Assembly: GCA_016199835.1 (NCBI GenBank)
Contig: JACQFX010000019.1
Span: 1 to 64,000 of the forward strand
DNA: 64,000 bases
Direction: 5' to 3'
From: Nitrosomonadales bacterium
GTDB lineage: Bacteria > Pseudomonadota > Gammaproteobacteria > Burkholderiales > Gallionellaceae
In this document: one piece after another, positions 25,225 to 34,319 of the stretch
Layout: each line of letters begins with the position of its first letter
How positions within the stretch are numbered: position 1 is the first letter of the stretch
Notes under the pieces: model-generated
What the model saw: only the letters and a program-made list of their open reading frames with translations
What the model was told of the DNA's origin: nothing
The model's database searches: none
Program-made: the position numbers and the translations under genes

Positions 25225-26361
25225 TCAGGTGATCTTGAGGTGCCCGATACCTGACATGACGTCGCCGTCTCTGGCGATTTGGCTTTCCAGTTTGATCTTC
25301 AGGCGCAGGTCATTGAGGGAGTCGGCATTCTTCAGCGCTTCTTCGTAGCTGATGGCTTCGTTCTCGAACAGGTCGAACAGGGATTGGTCGAATGTCTGCA
25401 TGCCGATCTCGCGCGACTTGGACATGGTTTCCTTGATCTCATGCACGTCACCCTTGAAGATAAGGTCGGAGATCAGCGGCGAGTTGAGCATGACCTCGAA
25501 GGCGGCGGTGCGCCCCGGGCCATTTTTCTTCGGGATCAGGCGTTGTGAAATGAGCGCGCGCGTATTCAGCGAGAGGTCCATCAATAATTGCGCGCGCCGT
25601 TCTTCCGGGAAGAAGTTGATGATGCGATCCAGCGCCTGGTTCGCGCTGTTGGCGTGCAGCGTGGCGAGGCACAGGTGGCCGGTTTCGGAGAACGCTATCG
25701 CATGCTCCATGGTTTCGCGGTCGCGGATTTCGCCGATGAGGATTACGTCAGGTGCCTGGCGCAACGTGTTCTTCAGCGCGGCTTCCCACGAGTCGGTATC
25801 CACGCCGACCTCGCGGTGGGTGACGATGCAGTTGATGTGCTCATGCACGTATTCCACCGGGTCTTCGATGGTGATGATGTGGCCGTAGCTGTTCTTGTTA
25901 CGGTGGCCGATCATTGCGGCCAGCGTGGTGGATTTGCCGGAGCCGGTGCCGCCGACCAGAATGGCCAGGCCGCGCTTGGACATCACCACGTCTTTCAATA
26001 CCGGCGGCAATCCCAGTTCATCGAACTCGGGGATCCTGGTGGTGATAGTGCGCAGCACGATGCCGACGCGCTGCTGTTGCATGAACACGTTGACGCGGAA
26101 GCGTCCGATACCGGGCGGGTTGATGGCGAAGTTGCATTCGTGCGAGGCTTCGAATTCGGCAGCCTGCCGGTCGTTCATGATGCTGCGCGCGAGTTCCTGC
26201 GTATGCTGCGAGGTCAGTGTTTGCGGCGATACCGGCGTCATCTTGCCATCCACCTTGAATGCGGGCGGGAACCCGGCGGTGATGAACAGGTCGGATGCCC
26301 TCTTGCTGAGCATGCCGCGCAGCAGGTTGTGGATCAGCTCGGTGGCTTGTGATCGTTCCAT
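25225..26361 (-). CDS. pilU: type IV pilus retraction ATPase accessory protein PilU
   Basis: A 378-residue hexameric secretion-type ATPase that assists PilT in pilus retraction. Walker A is VGGTGSGKSTTLAAMI, Asp box LTSQHTQ..., Walker B VILIGEIRD, and the His box is in GHLCLATLHANSANQAL. Compared with PilT, it ends in an extended tail after ISYEEALKNADSLNDLRLKIKLES, as PilU does. It lies 15 bases downstream of pilT in one transcript. Its stop codon is directly followed by the Rhs remnant, so an insertion has replaced the original downstream DNA without harming pilU. Confidence 0.95.
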   Translation of the reverse strand: MERSQATELIHNLLRGMLSKRASDLFITAGFPPAFKVDGKMTPVSPQTLTSQHTQELARSIMNDRQAAEFEASHECNFAINPPGIGRFRVNVFMQQQRVGIVLRTITTRIPEFDELGLPPVLKDVVMSKRGLAILVGGTGSGKSTTLAAMIGHRNKNSYGHIITIEDPVEYVHEHINCIVTHREVGVDTDSWEAALKNTLRQAPDVILIGEIRDRETMEHAIAFSETGHLCLATLHANSANQALDRIINFFPEERRAQLLMDLSLNTRALISQRLIPKKNGPGRTAAFEVMLNSPLISDLIFKGDVHEIKETMSKSREIGMQTFDQSLFDLFENEAISYEEALKNADSLNDLRLKIKLESQIARDGDVMSGIGHLKIT

Positions 26362-26376
26362 GGTGTGCTTTCCTGA

Positions 26377-27420
26377 TCAGGCAGGGAACAAGTCCTTGTT
26401 CGCTGCCTTGCTGCGCGCTTCTGCAGAGGCTATGACGTTGCTCTTGACCAGGTTCTGCAGGCATTGATCCAGTGTTTGCATGCCCAGTGCCTGGCCGGTC
26501 TGGATGGCGGAATACATCTGCGGCACCTTGGCTTCGCGGATCAGGTTGCGGATCGCCGGCGTGCAGATCATGATCTCGTGCGCGGCCACGCGACCCGAGC
26601 CGTCCTTGGTCTTGAGCAGGGTCTGCGAGATCACCGCGCGCAGCGATTCCGACAGCATGGCGCGCACCATTTCCTTTTCGTCGGCGGGGAACACGTCGAT
26701 GATACGATCTATGGTCTTGGCCGCCGAGCTGGTGTGCAGCGTGCCAAACACCAGGTGGCCGGTCTCGGCCGCCGTCATCGCCAGGCGTATGGTTTCCAGA
26801 TCGCGCATCTCGCCCACCAGGATCACGTCCGGGTCTTCGCGCAACGCGCTGCGCAGCGCGTTGTTGAAAGACAGCGTGTGCGGGCCGACCTCGCGCTGGT
26901 TGATCAGGCATTTCTTCGATTCGTGCACGAATTCGATCGGGTCTTCCACGGTGAGAATGTGGCCCATGTCGTTTTCATTGATGTGATTGACCATCGCTGC
27001 CAGTGTGGTGGATTTGCCGGAGCCGGTGGGGCCGGTCACCAGCACCATGCCGCGCGGATATTCTGAAATTGCCTCGAAAATTTTCGGGGCCTTGAGGTCG
27101 TCGAGAGAAAGTATCTTGGAGGGAATGGTACGCATCACCGCGCCCGCGCCGCGCTGGTGGTTGAAAGCGTTGACGCGAAAGCGCGCGAGATTGGGCACCT
27201 CGAAGGAAAAGTCCACTTCCTTGTTTTCTTCGTAATGCTTGCGCTGCCCGTCGTTCATGATGTCGTACACCATGGCGTGCACTTCCTTGTGATCCATGGG
27301 CGGCAGGTTGATCTTGCGCACGTCGCCGTGTACGCGGATCATCGGCGGCATGCCGGCAGAAAGATGCAGGTCGGAAGCCTTGTTCTTGACGCCGAAGGCA
27401 AGCAGTTCAGTAATATCCAT
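26377..27420 (-). CDS. pilT: type IV pilus retraction ATPase PilT
   Basis: A 347-residue retraction motor for twitching motility and DNA uptake. The start MDITELLAFGVKNKASDLHLSAG is the conserved one; the longer open frame upstream overlaps the divergent yggS region and is rejected. Walker A is GPTGSGKSTTLAAMV, Walker B VILVGEMRDLET, and the AIRNLIREAK motif specific to PilT is present near residue 290. It is the first gene of pilT-pilU, divergent from yggS with 69 bases between start codons; the same order is widespread in beta- and gammaproteobacteria. Confidence 0.96.
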   Translation of the reverse strand: MDITELLAFGVKNKASDLHLSAGMPPMIRVHGDVRKINLPPMDHKEVHAMVYDIMNDGQRKHYEENKEVDFSFEVPNLARFRVNAFNHQRGAGAVMRTIPSKILSLDDLKAPKIFEAISEYPRGMVLVTGPTGSGKSTTLAAMVNHINENDMGHILTVEDPIEFVHESKKCLINQREVGPHTLSFNNALRSALREDPDVILVGEMRDLETIRLAMTAAETGHLVFGTLHTSSAAKTIDRIIDVFPADEKEMVRAMLSESLRAVISQTLLKTKDGSGRVAAHEIMICTPAIRNLIREAKVPQMYSAIQTGQALGMQTLDQCLQNLVKSNVIASAEARSKAANKDLFPA

Positions 27421-27489
27421 TATAATCCTCGCTGGTTCACAGACCGCGCTGTTGCGCGGCTGCCAAGCACGGTTAACTTCTCGCCGATT

Positions 27490-28188
27490 ATGACTGCAAT
27501 CGCTTACAACTTGCAAGCCGTTCACCAGACCATTGCGCAGGCCGCGCAAGCCGCGCAGCGGCGCAGCGGAGATGTCGCGTTGCTCGCGGTGAGCAAGACT
27601 TTTCCTGCCGCCGCAGTGCGCGCAGCATACCAGGCCGGGCAACACGCTTTTGGCGAGAATTATGTGCAGGAAGCCTTGCGCAAGATCGACGCGTTGCGCG
27701 ACCTGCCACTGGAGTGGCATTTCATCGGCCCGATCCAGAGCAACAAGACGCGCGCCATCGCGGAGAATTTTTCCTGGGTGCATGGCGTGGAACGTTTTCA
27801 TATTGCCGAGCGTCTATCCGCACAGCGTCCCGCGCATCTGCCGCCGTTGAATGTGTGCTTGCAGGTGAACGTGAGCGGCGAGGCCAGCAAGAGCGGTGTC
27901 GCGCCCGAGGAAGCGGAGGAACTGGCGCATGCTGTCGCCGGATTGCCGCACCTCAGGTTGCGCGGGCTGATGGCGGTGCCTGCGCCGGGCGCAGGGCTGG
28001 CGGCGCAGCGTAAACCGTTTGCGCAATTGCGCGAGCTCATGCAACAGTTGAACGCTCATGGCCTGGAACTGGATACATTGTCCATGGGCATGTCATACGA
28101 TCTTGAAGCAGCGGTGCTGGAAGGTGCGACTTTGGTGCGCATCGGCACGGCGATTTTCGGGGCAAGAGATTACGGAGGGAAACAATGA
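27490..28188 (+). CDS. yggS: YggS-family PLP-binding protein (PLP homeostasis)
   Basis: A 232-residue PLP-binding protein, homologous to YggS/PROSC, which buffers vitamin B6 and affects amino-acid balance. PLP lysine is in LLAVSKTFP (Lys39). Other core motifs are FGENYVQEA, WHFIGPIQSNK and LSMGMSYDLEAAV; the last usually reads MGMSxDxxxAI and the Tyr is within normal variation. The ATG at 27490 fits the family N-terminus. The stop overlaps the proC start (ATGA), and yggS-proC-yggT-yggU is a conserved operon. Confidence 0.93.
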   Translation: MTAIAYNLQAVHQTIAQAAQAAQRRSGDVALLAVSKTFPAAAVRAAYQAGQHAFGENYVQEALRKIDALRDLPLEWHFIGPIQSNKTRAIAENFSWVHGVERFHIAERLSAQRPAHLPPLNVCLQVNVSGEASKSGVAPEEAEELAHAVAGLPHLRLRGLMAVPAPGAGLAAQRKPFAQLRELMQQLNAHGLELDTLSMGMSYDLEAAVLEGATLVRIGTAIFGARDYGGKQ

Positions 28189-28994
28189 ACATCTGTTTCA
28201 TCGGTGGCGGGAATATGGCGACAGCGCTGATCGGCGGCCTGCTCAAGCGCGGCCATGCCATGACGCATTTGCGCGCGGTGGAGATCAATGCGGATAACCG
28301 CAAGCGCCTGCATCTCGATTTCGGCATACGTGCCACGGACGAGCTGGAGCCTGCATTGGCGCACAGCGAAGTTGTCGTGCTGGCGGTCAAGCCGCAGCAA
28401 TTGCGCGAAGTGGCGCTGCAACTTGCGCCGTTGCTGTCCGGGCAGCTCCTTATCTCGATTGCGGCAGGCATACGCGCCGGGGACATTGCGCGCTGGACGG
28501 GAACGCGCAATGTGGTGCGTGCCATGCCGAACACGCCCGCGCTGATCCGCAGCGGCGTCAGCGGCCTGTATGCCATGGAGGAAGTCGGGGAAGAACAGCG
28601 CAGGATGGCGCAGCAGATATTGATGGCCGTGGGCAGCACGCTGTGGCTGGAAGAAGAGGCGATGCTGGATGCGGTCACCGCTGTATCGGGCACCGGGCCG
28701 GCCTATGTGTTCTATTTCATCGAAGCTTTGCAGCAGGCCGCGCGTGAACTGGGCTTCAACGAGGAAGATGCGCGGCGGCTGACGCTGGATACGTTTCTGG
28801 GGGCGACCAAGCTGGCCGATTCCAGTGCCGATGATGCAAGCGTGCTGCGCGCGCGAGTCACCTCGAAAAATGGCACCACGGAACGCGCGCTGTTGTCGAT
28901 GGAGACGCATTGCGTAAAACAGCATGTCATTGCGGCGGTGCATGCCGCTGCTGGGCGCGCCAAAGAGATGGGCGACGAACTGGGCGGCGATTGA
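28185..28994 (+). CDS. proC: pyrroline-5-carboxylate reductase
   Basis: A 269-residue enzyme making L-proline from pyrroline-5-carboxylate with NAD(P)H. The N-terminal dinucleotide-binding motif is ICFIGGGNMATALIGGLL. The segment MPNTPALIRSGVSGLYA and the C-terminal signature MLDAVTAVSGTGPAYVFYFIEAL with TSKNGTTERAL are all present. Length is normal for the bacterial enzyme. It overlaps yggS at its start and yggT at its end (TGATG), consistent with tight coupling in one operon. Confidence 0.96.
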   Translation: MNICFIGGGNMATALIGGLLKRGHAMTHLRAVEINADNRKRLHLDFGIRATDELEPALAHSEVVVLAVKPQQLREVALQLAPLLSGQLLISIAAGIRAGDIARWTGTRNVVRAMPNTPALIRSGVSGLYAMEEVGEEQRRMAQQILMAVGSTLWLEEEAMLDAVTAVSGTGPAYVFYFIEALQQAARELGFNEEDARRLTLDTFLGATKLADSSADDASVLRARVTSKNGTTERALLSMETHCVKQHVIAAVHAAAGRAKEMGDELGGD

Positions 28995-29560
28995 TGCTGA
29001 ACGAAGCCCTGCTGTTCCTGCTTGATGTATTGGTGCAGCCGTTCGCTGCGCTGTTGCTGCTACGCTTCCATCTGCAATGGTTGCGCGCGCCGCTGCGCAA
29101 TCCGCTGGGCGAATTCATCATGACGCTTACCGACTTTGCGGTGCTGCGCGTGCGCCGCTTCATTCCTGCCGTGCGCGGATTTGACAGTGCTTCGCTGTTG
29201 CTGGCATTTGCGGTAGAGATGGTTTATCTCCTCGCCGTGTTATGGGCGCAGGGTTTTCCGTTTGCAGGCTTCCACTTGTTCGCGCTGCTGGCATGGACAG
29301 CGGTCAAGCTGCTCCGGCTCAGCCTGTATCTGCTGATGGGGGCGTTGTTTGTCCAGGCGATCCTGTCATGGGTCAATCCGTACACGCCTGTGGCCGGCCT
29401 GCTGAACACCGTGACACATCGTTTCCTCGCGCCCTTGCGGCGCTTGATCCCACCGCTGGGCAACATAGACCTTACCGTGCTGGTATTGCTCATCGTGTGT
29501 CAGCTCATACTCATCGTGCCGCTGGGCTGGCTGGAGAGCATGGCCATCAGGTTGCTTTGA
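28994..29560 (+). CDS. yggT: YggT-family membrane protein
   Basis: A 188-residue inner-membrane protein composed of two YggT repeats, each with paired hydrophobic helices and a conserved polar segment (LRNPLGEFIMTLTDF and NPYTPVAGLLNTVTHRFLAPLRRLIPPLGNIDL). YggT proteins have been linked to osmotic or ion stress and to membrane protein assembly, but the biochemical role is unknown. It overlaps proC by one base and is followed by yggU after one base. Confidence 0.92.
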   Translation: MLNEALLFLLDVLVQPFAALLLLRFHLQWLRAPLRNPLGEFIMTLTDFAVLRVRRFIPAVRGFDSASLLLAFAVEMVYLLAVLWAQGFPFAGFHLFALLAWTAVKLLRLSLYLLMGALFVQAILSWVNPYTPVAGLLNTVTHRFLAPLRRLIPPLGNIDLTVLVLLIVCQLILIVPLGWLESMAIRLL

Positions 29561-29561
29561 G

Positions 29562-29855
29562 ATGGCGACGTGGTATCGCCGCGAGGGCGGCAGCATCACA
29601 CTGATGCTGCATATCCAGCCGGGAGCCAGGCGCAGCGAACTGGCCGGACTGCATGGCGAGGCCCTGAAAATACGGCTCGCCGCCCCGCCCATCGAGGGAC
29701 GGGCCAATGAGGCGCTGCTGCGGTTCATCGCGGAATTGTTCAAGGTGGCATTGCGCGATGTAGAATTGCTGCGCGGCGCGCAGTCGCGCCACAAAATGGT
29801 GAAAGTAACGGGCAGCGGGATAGAGCCGGAGAGCCTGCCCGGGATGGAAAAATAG
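29562..29855 (+). CDS. yggU: DUF167/YggU-family protein
   Basis: A 97-residue protein of the DUF167 family. The core is LMLHIQPGARRSELAGLHG, LKIRLAAPPIEGRANEALLRFIAELF and a later VELLRGAQSRHKMVKV segment, all close to the family consensus. It is the last gene of yggS-proC-yggT-yggU. Function is unknown. It is closer to the canonical YggU than the paralogue at 11228-11530. Confidence 0.9.
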   Translation: MATWYRREGGSITLMLHIQPGARRSELAGLHGEALKIRLAAPPIEGRANEALLRFIAELFKVALRDVELLRGAQSRHKMVKVTGSGIEPESLPGMEK

Positions 29856-29867
29856 GGGAGATTTATT

Positions 29868-30785
29868 GTGGCAGATCCAAACATGAAATTTCTGGTGGTG
29901 GACGATTTCTCCACCATGCGGCGCATCGTGCGCAATTTGCTCAAGGAACTGGGTTTCACCAATGTGACCGAGGCGGAGGATGGCGTGGACGGGTTGAACA
30001 AGCTGCGCGGCGGCGATTTCAACTTCGTGGTGTCCGACTGGAATATGCCCAACATGACGGGCATAGACATGCTGCGCGCGATACGTTCCGACCCGTCGCT
30101 CAAGCACCTGCCGGTGCTGATGGTGACCGCCGAGGCCAAGCGCGAGAACATCATCGAGGCGGCTATGGTTACCGCTAAACCACGCAAAGAACACTCCATG
30201 CTGCCCGACCCCAAGGTGGAGAAAATCGGTCGCGCGACCGTACGCTTGCATTCGCTGCTCAAGGAATTGGGCCACACTCGCAGCCTGGAACAGTCGGCTG
30301 CCACCATGCCCGATGCGCGCGATCGCCTTTCCTTTATCGATAAATCCATGCACGAGGCCTCGGAAAAAACCATCAGTGCGGTGGAGACCGCGATCCCCCT
30401 GACCAACAGCAATCTTGCGATCTGCGCTGACTTTTCCAGGCGTTTGTCCGATGTGTGCTTCAAGGAGCATGGCAGCCTGATCGCAGAAACTGTCTCGCGG
30501 CTGGGCGAGATTGCCGCCGCAGAGGAAGTGGTTCACCACAACCTGATGCAGATCATGGAGGCGCAGGAATTCCGCGATGTGGCGGGGCAGATGGTCAACA
30601 AGATCGTGCTGGCTGCGGTCGAGATCGAGAACATACTGCTCGACATACTCAAGGAATATGCGCCGGATTCGAAAGATTCGCTGATCCATTCGGAAGGCCT
30701 GACCGCAGGCCCCGCCCTCAAGGCCGACGACAGTGTAAATGGGCAGGACGAGGTGGATGACCTGCTGGCTTCTCTCGGACTCTGA
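29868..30785 (+). CDS. CheY-CheZ fusion protein
   Basis: A 305-residue chimera of a chemotaxis response regulator and its phosphatase. Residues 1-99 are CheY with Asp12, Asp13, the phosphoacceptor Asp57 (SDWNMPNM) and Thr87 at E. coli numbering. The last strand and helix, with invariant Lys109, are missing, and the frame passes straight into CheZ at Met100. CheZ looks nearly complete: the catalytic [10 protein letters not shown] segment has Asp237 and Gln241, and the C-terminus [12 protein letters not shown] is the CheY-binding helix. A deletion between adjacent cheY and cheZ is the likely origin. Met100 has its own GAGG five bases upstream, so free CheZ might also be made. No other chemotaxis gene is in the window. 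Confidence 0.9.
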   Translation: MADPNMKFLVVDDFSTMRRIVRNLLKELGFTNVTEAEDGVDGLNKLRGGDFNFVVSDWNMPNMTGIDMLRAIRSDPSLKHLPVLMVTAEAKRENIIEAAMVTAKPRKEHSMLPDPKVEKIGRATVRLHSLLKELGHTRSLEQSAATMPDARDRLSFIDKSMHEASEKTISAVETAIPLTNSNLAICADFSRRLSDVCFKEHGSLIAETVSRLGEIAAAEEVVHHNLMQIMEAQEFRDVAGQMVNKIVLAAVEIENILLDILKEYAPDSKDSLIHSEGLTAGPALKADDSVNGQDEVDDLLASLGL

Positions 30786-30898
30786 GTTTCTGCCGGTTCG
30801 CTAATGGGCGGCCCTTGATCCAGGCCCGGGAAAGCTGGTGGCATATTCCCGATCCATCAGACGGCTGCTTCTTGCGGCGTCAGGCCCGACCTGCTTAG

Positions 30899-32104
30899 TC
30901 AGAGGTAATTGAATGTGTTGATGCCCCAATGGCGGGGGGATTCGTGTTGAATTATGCGATCGCCAAGCTGGGTGGAGAGGTCGATGTCACGCGGCGTGAT
31001 GGCGTGTTCGCGTCTTAGATCGAATACCGCCCGCACAGTGGGGCGCAGCAGATTCTCATTGCCAGGATTGACAACGATGGCCAGCTTGCCGCTTTCCAGT
31101 TTTACCAGCGAACCGACCGGATAGATGCCAATAAGGCAGATGAAGCGTTGCACCAGCGTTGCATTGAAATGGAATCTGCTCCATTCGAACAGTTTCCTTA
31201 GCGCGTCTGTGGGCTCCATACCTTTGTGGTAAATGCGGTTGGAAGTCAACGCGTCATAAACATCTGCGATGGCTGCAATTTGCCCCAACTGTGAAATCTC
31301 GCCATTCTTGAGTTTGTCCGGATAGCCGGTGCCGTCATAGCGTTCATGGTGCTGCCTGGTGATGATGATTGCCGATTCCGGCATGCTCGGTGTCTGTTTG
31401 AGTAACTCGCAGCCGATGGTGGCGTGAGACCGCATGATTCCGAGTTCGGCTGTGGTCAGGGTAGATGGCTTGTTGAGTATGAGGCTGGGGATGTGCATCT
31501 TGCCAACATCGTGCAGCAGGCCGCCAATCCCGGCATCCAGGATGGCACCCTTCTCGAATTCGAGTTCCCGGCTGAATGCAACCATCAAGGCGCAGACACT
31601 TACCGAGTGCTGGAAAGTGTATTCATCCTTTATCTTGATGCGCGACAGGCTGATGAAGGCATCCTTGTTGCGGAAGATGGAGTCCGTGATGCGTTCAACC
31701 GTCGGCGATACTTTTTCCAGTTCGATCTGCTTGCCCATCCGGACATCGGACATCAGGTGATGAACGATTTTGTGGGCTTCACGGTGTACGTTTCTCGCCT
31801 GGGAGATTTCCTGGTGCAACGGCGGTGGCGGTGGATGCTTGATGACGTGGCTTGCGGCCAGCGTGGTGATCTGGTCATTTATTTCCGCATGGAATTCATC
31901 GCGTGTCTGCGCGTCTGTTGCATCCAGCCCCTTGTCGGGGTCTATGTAGAGTTCACGGATGCCGTTGGCGATTATTTTTGCTGCCGTCTTTTCATTGTCA
32001 ACCATGAATGAGTTGAACAAAAAGGGATGATCTATCCAGCCGCAATTGAGATCGTGGATAAACATTCCGGGCTTGAGTTGTTCGCTTCGGATGCGCTTGA
32101 TCAT
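30899..32104 (-). CDS. HD-GYP cyclic-di-GMP phosphodiesterase with DUF3391 N-terminus
   Basis: A 401-residue protein. The N-terminal DUF3391-like domain (about 1-120) begins IKRIRSEQLKPGMFIHDL. The HD-GYP domain follows with the metal-binding LLHDVGKMHIP, later His residues in HATIGCEL and RQHHERYDGTGYP, and the DVYDAL segment, so hydrolysis of cyclic-di-GMP is likely. The start is ATG at 32104 after a GGGGGG ribosome-binding site; the upstream part of the frame is not conserved in character. It converges with the CheY-CheZ gene and lies downstream of rng, with a putative -10 (TATACT) near 32174. Confidence 0.9.
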   Translation of the reverse strand: MIKRIRSEQLKPGMFIHDLNCGWIDHPFLFNSFMVDNEKTAAKIIANGIRELYIDPDKGLDATDAQTRDEFHAEINDQITTLAASHVIKHPPPPPLHQEISQARNVHREAHKIVHHLMSDVRMGKQIELEKVSPTVERITDSIFRNKDAFISLSRIKIKDEYTFQHSVSVCALMVAFSRELEFEKGAILDAGIGGLLHDVGKMHIPSLILNKPSTLTTAELGIMRSHATIGCELLKQTPSMPESAIIITRQHHERYDGTGYPDKLKNGEISQLGQIAAIADVYDALTSNRIYHKGMEPTDALRKLFEWSRFHFNATLVQRFICLIGIYPVGSLVKLESGKLAIVVNPGNENLLRPTVRAVFDLRREHAITPRDIDLSTQLGDRIIQHESPRHWGINTFNYL

Positions 32105-32189
32105 ACGACCCCCCATGCTTGTCGCGGACGATCCAGACAGAATCGAACTGCTCATGTGTGGCGAAGGCATAGTATATACCCGGCATCGG

Positions 32190-32208
32190 GGCATAACGGG
32201 CTTATGCC
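32190..32208. terminator. small hairpin between rng and the HD-GYP gene
   Basis: GGCATAA, CGGGC loop, TTATGCC form a perfect 7-bp stem. It may attenuate read-through from rng, but there is no U-run, so this could also be an operator for the HD-GYP gene. Confidence 0.3.
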
Positions 32209-32240
32209 GATTTATTTTGCCGAGGCCGGGAGCGGGGACT

Positions 32241-33695
32241 TTACATCAGGATAACGTCGTATTGCTCCTGGCTATAGAGCGTTTCCACTTGTAACGACAC
32301 GGCTTTCCCGATGAAATCGGAAAGTTGCGCCAGGCTTTGCGATTCTTCGTCGAGGAACAGGTCTATGACCTGCTGCGAGGCCAGGATGCGGTATTCGCGT
32401 GCGCTGAACTGGCGCGATTCGCGCACGATCTCGCGCAGTATCTCGTAGCACACCGTCTGTGCGGTTTTTACCTCGCCGCGCCCCTGGCAGGTGGGGCAGG
32501 GCTCGCACAGCACGTGCGCCAGCGATTCGCGCGTGCGCTTGCGTGTCATCTCCACCAGCCCCAGAGCGGAGAAGCCATTCACCGTGACGCGCGTGCGATC
32601 GCGTGCCAGCGCTTTTCGGAATTCTTCCAGTACGGCGTCGCGATGTTCCGCCGAATCCATGTCTATGAAGTCGCAGATGATGATCCCGCCGAGATTGCGC
32701 AAGCGCAGCTGGCGCGCAATGACTTGAGCGGCTTCTAGGTTGGTCTTGAATATGGTGTCGTCGAAGTTGCGCACGCCGACGAAGCCGCCGGTGTTCACGT
32801 CTACCGTGGTGAGCGCCTCGGTCTGATCCATGATGAGATAGCCACCGGATTTCAGATCTACGCGGCGCGACAATGCTTTTTCGATCTCTTCTTCCACGCC
32901 GTTCAGGTCGAACAGCGGGCGCGTACCGCCATATAGTTCCAGGTGCGCCAGCGCGCCCGAGATGTAATCCTGTGCGAATGCGGCCATGCGTTGATGGGTT
33001 TCGCGCGAGTCCACCAGGATGCGCGCAGTGTCCTCGTTGACGAAGTCGCGCAGCACGCGCAGGCTGATGTTGAGCTCCTGATACAGCAAGGAAGGGGCGG
33101 GCGCGCTCAGTGATTGCTCGCGCAGCTTGCGCCACAACCGGTCCAGGTACTCGATGTCAGCCAGCAACTCCTTGTCCGTCGCGGTTTCCGCCATGGTGCG
33201 GATGATGTAGCCGCCGCCGTGATCGGAGGTCAGCAATTGTTGCAAGCGGGTGCGCAGCGCTTCGCGTTCTGCCTCGCTTTCGATACGCTGCGAGACGCCG
33301 ACGTGTGATTCCTGCGGCAGGAACACCAGCAAGCGTCCGGCGATGCTGATCTGGGTGGACAGGCGCGCGCCCTTGCTGCCGATGGGATCCTTGATGACTT
33401 GCACCAGCAGGGATTGTCCTTCGGATAGCACTTTCTCAATGGGTTTGGCCGTATTGCCGTTGTGCTGGTTTTCCCAGATGTCGGCGACATGCAGAAAAGC
33501 GGAGCGCTCCAGGCCGATGTCGATGAAGGCGGACTGCATGCCGGGCAACACGCGTTTTACGCGTCCCACATATACATTGCTGACAATGCCGAGATGGCTG
33601 CCGCGCTCGATGTGGAGTTCCTGCACCACGCCCTGTTGCATTACCGCGACGCGCGTTTCCTGCGGTGTAACGTTGATCAGGATCTCGTCGCTCAT
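32241..33695 (-). CDS. rng: ribonuclease G
   Basis: A 484-residue endoribonuclease of the RNase E/G family, acting in 16S rRNA 5' maturation and mRNA decay. It has an N-terminal S1-like RNA-binding region (YVGRVKRVLPGMQSAFIDIGLERSAFLH), the catalytic DNase-I-like segment with VDVNTGGFVGVRNFDDTIFKTN and IICDFIDMDSAEHRDAV, and the Zn-link CEPCPTCQGRGEV. Unlike RNase E, it lacks a long C-terminal scaffold. Its ATG overlaps the maf stop by four bases, placing it last in nadD-rsfS-rlmH-maf-rng. Confidence 0.95.
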   Translation of the reverse strand: MSDEILINVTPQETRVAVMQQGVVQELHIERGSHLGIVSNVYVGRVKRVLPGMQSAFIDIGLERSAFLHVADIWENQHNGNTAKPIEKVLSEGQSLLVQVIKDPIGSKGARLSTQISIAGRLLVFLPQESHVGVSQRIESEAEREALRTRLQQLLTSDHGGGYIIRTMAETATDKELLADIEYLDRLWRKLREQSLSAPAPSLLYQELNISLRVLRDFVNEDTARILVDSRETHQRMAAFAQDYISGALAHLELYGGTRPLFDLNGVEEEIEKALSRRVDLKSGGYLIMDQTEALTTVDVNTGGFVGVRNFDDTIFKTNLEAAQVIARQLRLRNLGGIIICDFIDMDSAEHRDAVLEEFRKALARDRTRVTVNGFSALGLVEMTRKRTRESLAHVLCEPCPTCQGRGEVKTAQTVCYEILREIVRESRQFSAREYRILASQQVIDLFLDEESQSLAQLSDFIGKAVSLQVETLYSQEQYDVILM

Positions 33696-34312
33696 GGAGC
33701 GGGATATCCGAAGGCGCGCAACAATTCGACGGTTTCGAACAGTGGCAGTCCCATCACGCCGGAATAGCTGCCTTCGATGTACTCCACGAATGCGCCTGCA
33801 TGGCCCTGAATACCGTAGGCGCCAGCCTTGTCGTGGCCCTCATTGGTTAGCACATAGCGGTGGATGCGCTCTTCACTGAGCGTGGCAAAAGTTACGCGGG
33901 TGATGCTTGTGCGAACCTCGATACGCTCATCCAGAATGACTGCCACTGCACTCAGCACCTGGTGCTGCTGCCCGGAAAGTTTGCGCAGCATGGCTGCGGC
34001 GTCTTCACGGTCACGCGGTTTGCTGAGGATGTGGCCATCCAGCGTCACCGTGGTGTCGGCAGCGAGCACCGGAAACTGCGGGCGGTTGCGCGACAGTAGC
34101 GCGTCCCATCCAGCATAGGCCTTGGTCTCACAGATGCGTTTCACATAATCTTCCGGCAATTCGGATGCCAGCGGGGCCTCGTCCACGTCGACCTGGCGGC
34201 GCGGGGCCGAGCGCAGCAGCAATACTTCGAAATTGATCCCGACCTGTTTCAGCAATTCACGTCGACGCGGGCTTTGCGAGGCAAGATAGATACGCGGTTG
34301 TACGATGCTCAT
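33692..34312 (-). CDS. maf: Maf-family nucleoside triphosphate pyrophosphatase
   Basis: A 206-residue house-cleaning pyrophosphatase that hydrolyses dTTP/UTP or modified nucleotides to monophosphates. The signature LASQSPRRRELLKQVG is at about residue 10, ETKAYAGW and VLAADTTVTLDG follow, and the C-terminal GAYGIQGHAGAFVEYIEGSYSGVMGLP block is intact. The YhdE-like subfamily (dTTP/UTP) is the best fit. It lies 7 bases downstream of rlmH and overlaps rng. Confidence 0.93.
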   Translation of the reverse strand: MSIVQPRIYLASQSPRRRELLKQVGINFEVLLLRSAPRRQVDVDEAPLASELPEDYVKRICETKAYAGWDALLSRNRPQFPVLAADTTVTLDGHILSKPRDREDAAAMLRKLSGQQHQVLSAVAVILDERIEVRTSITRVTFATLSEERIHRYVLTNEGHDKAGAYGIQGHAGAFVEYIEGSYSGVMGLPLFETVELLRAFGYPAP

Positions 34313-34319
34313 GATGTTC

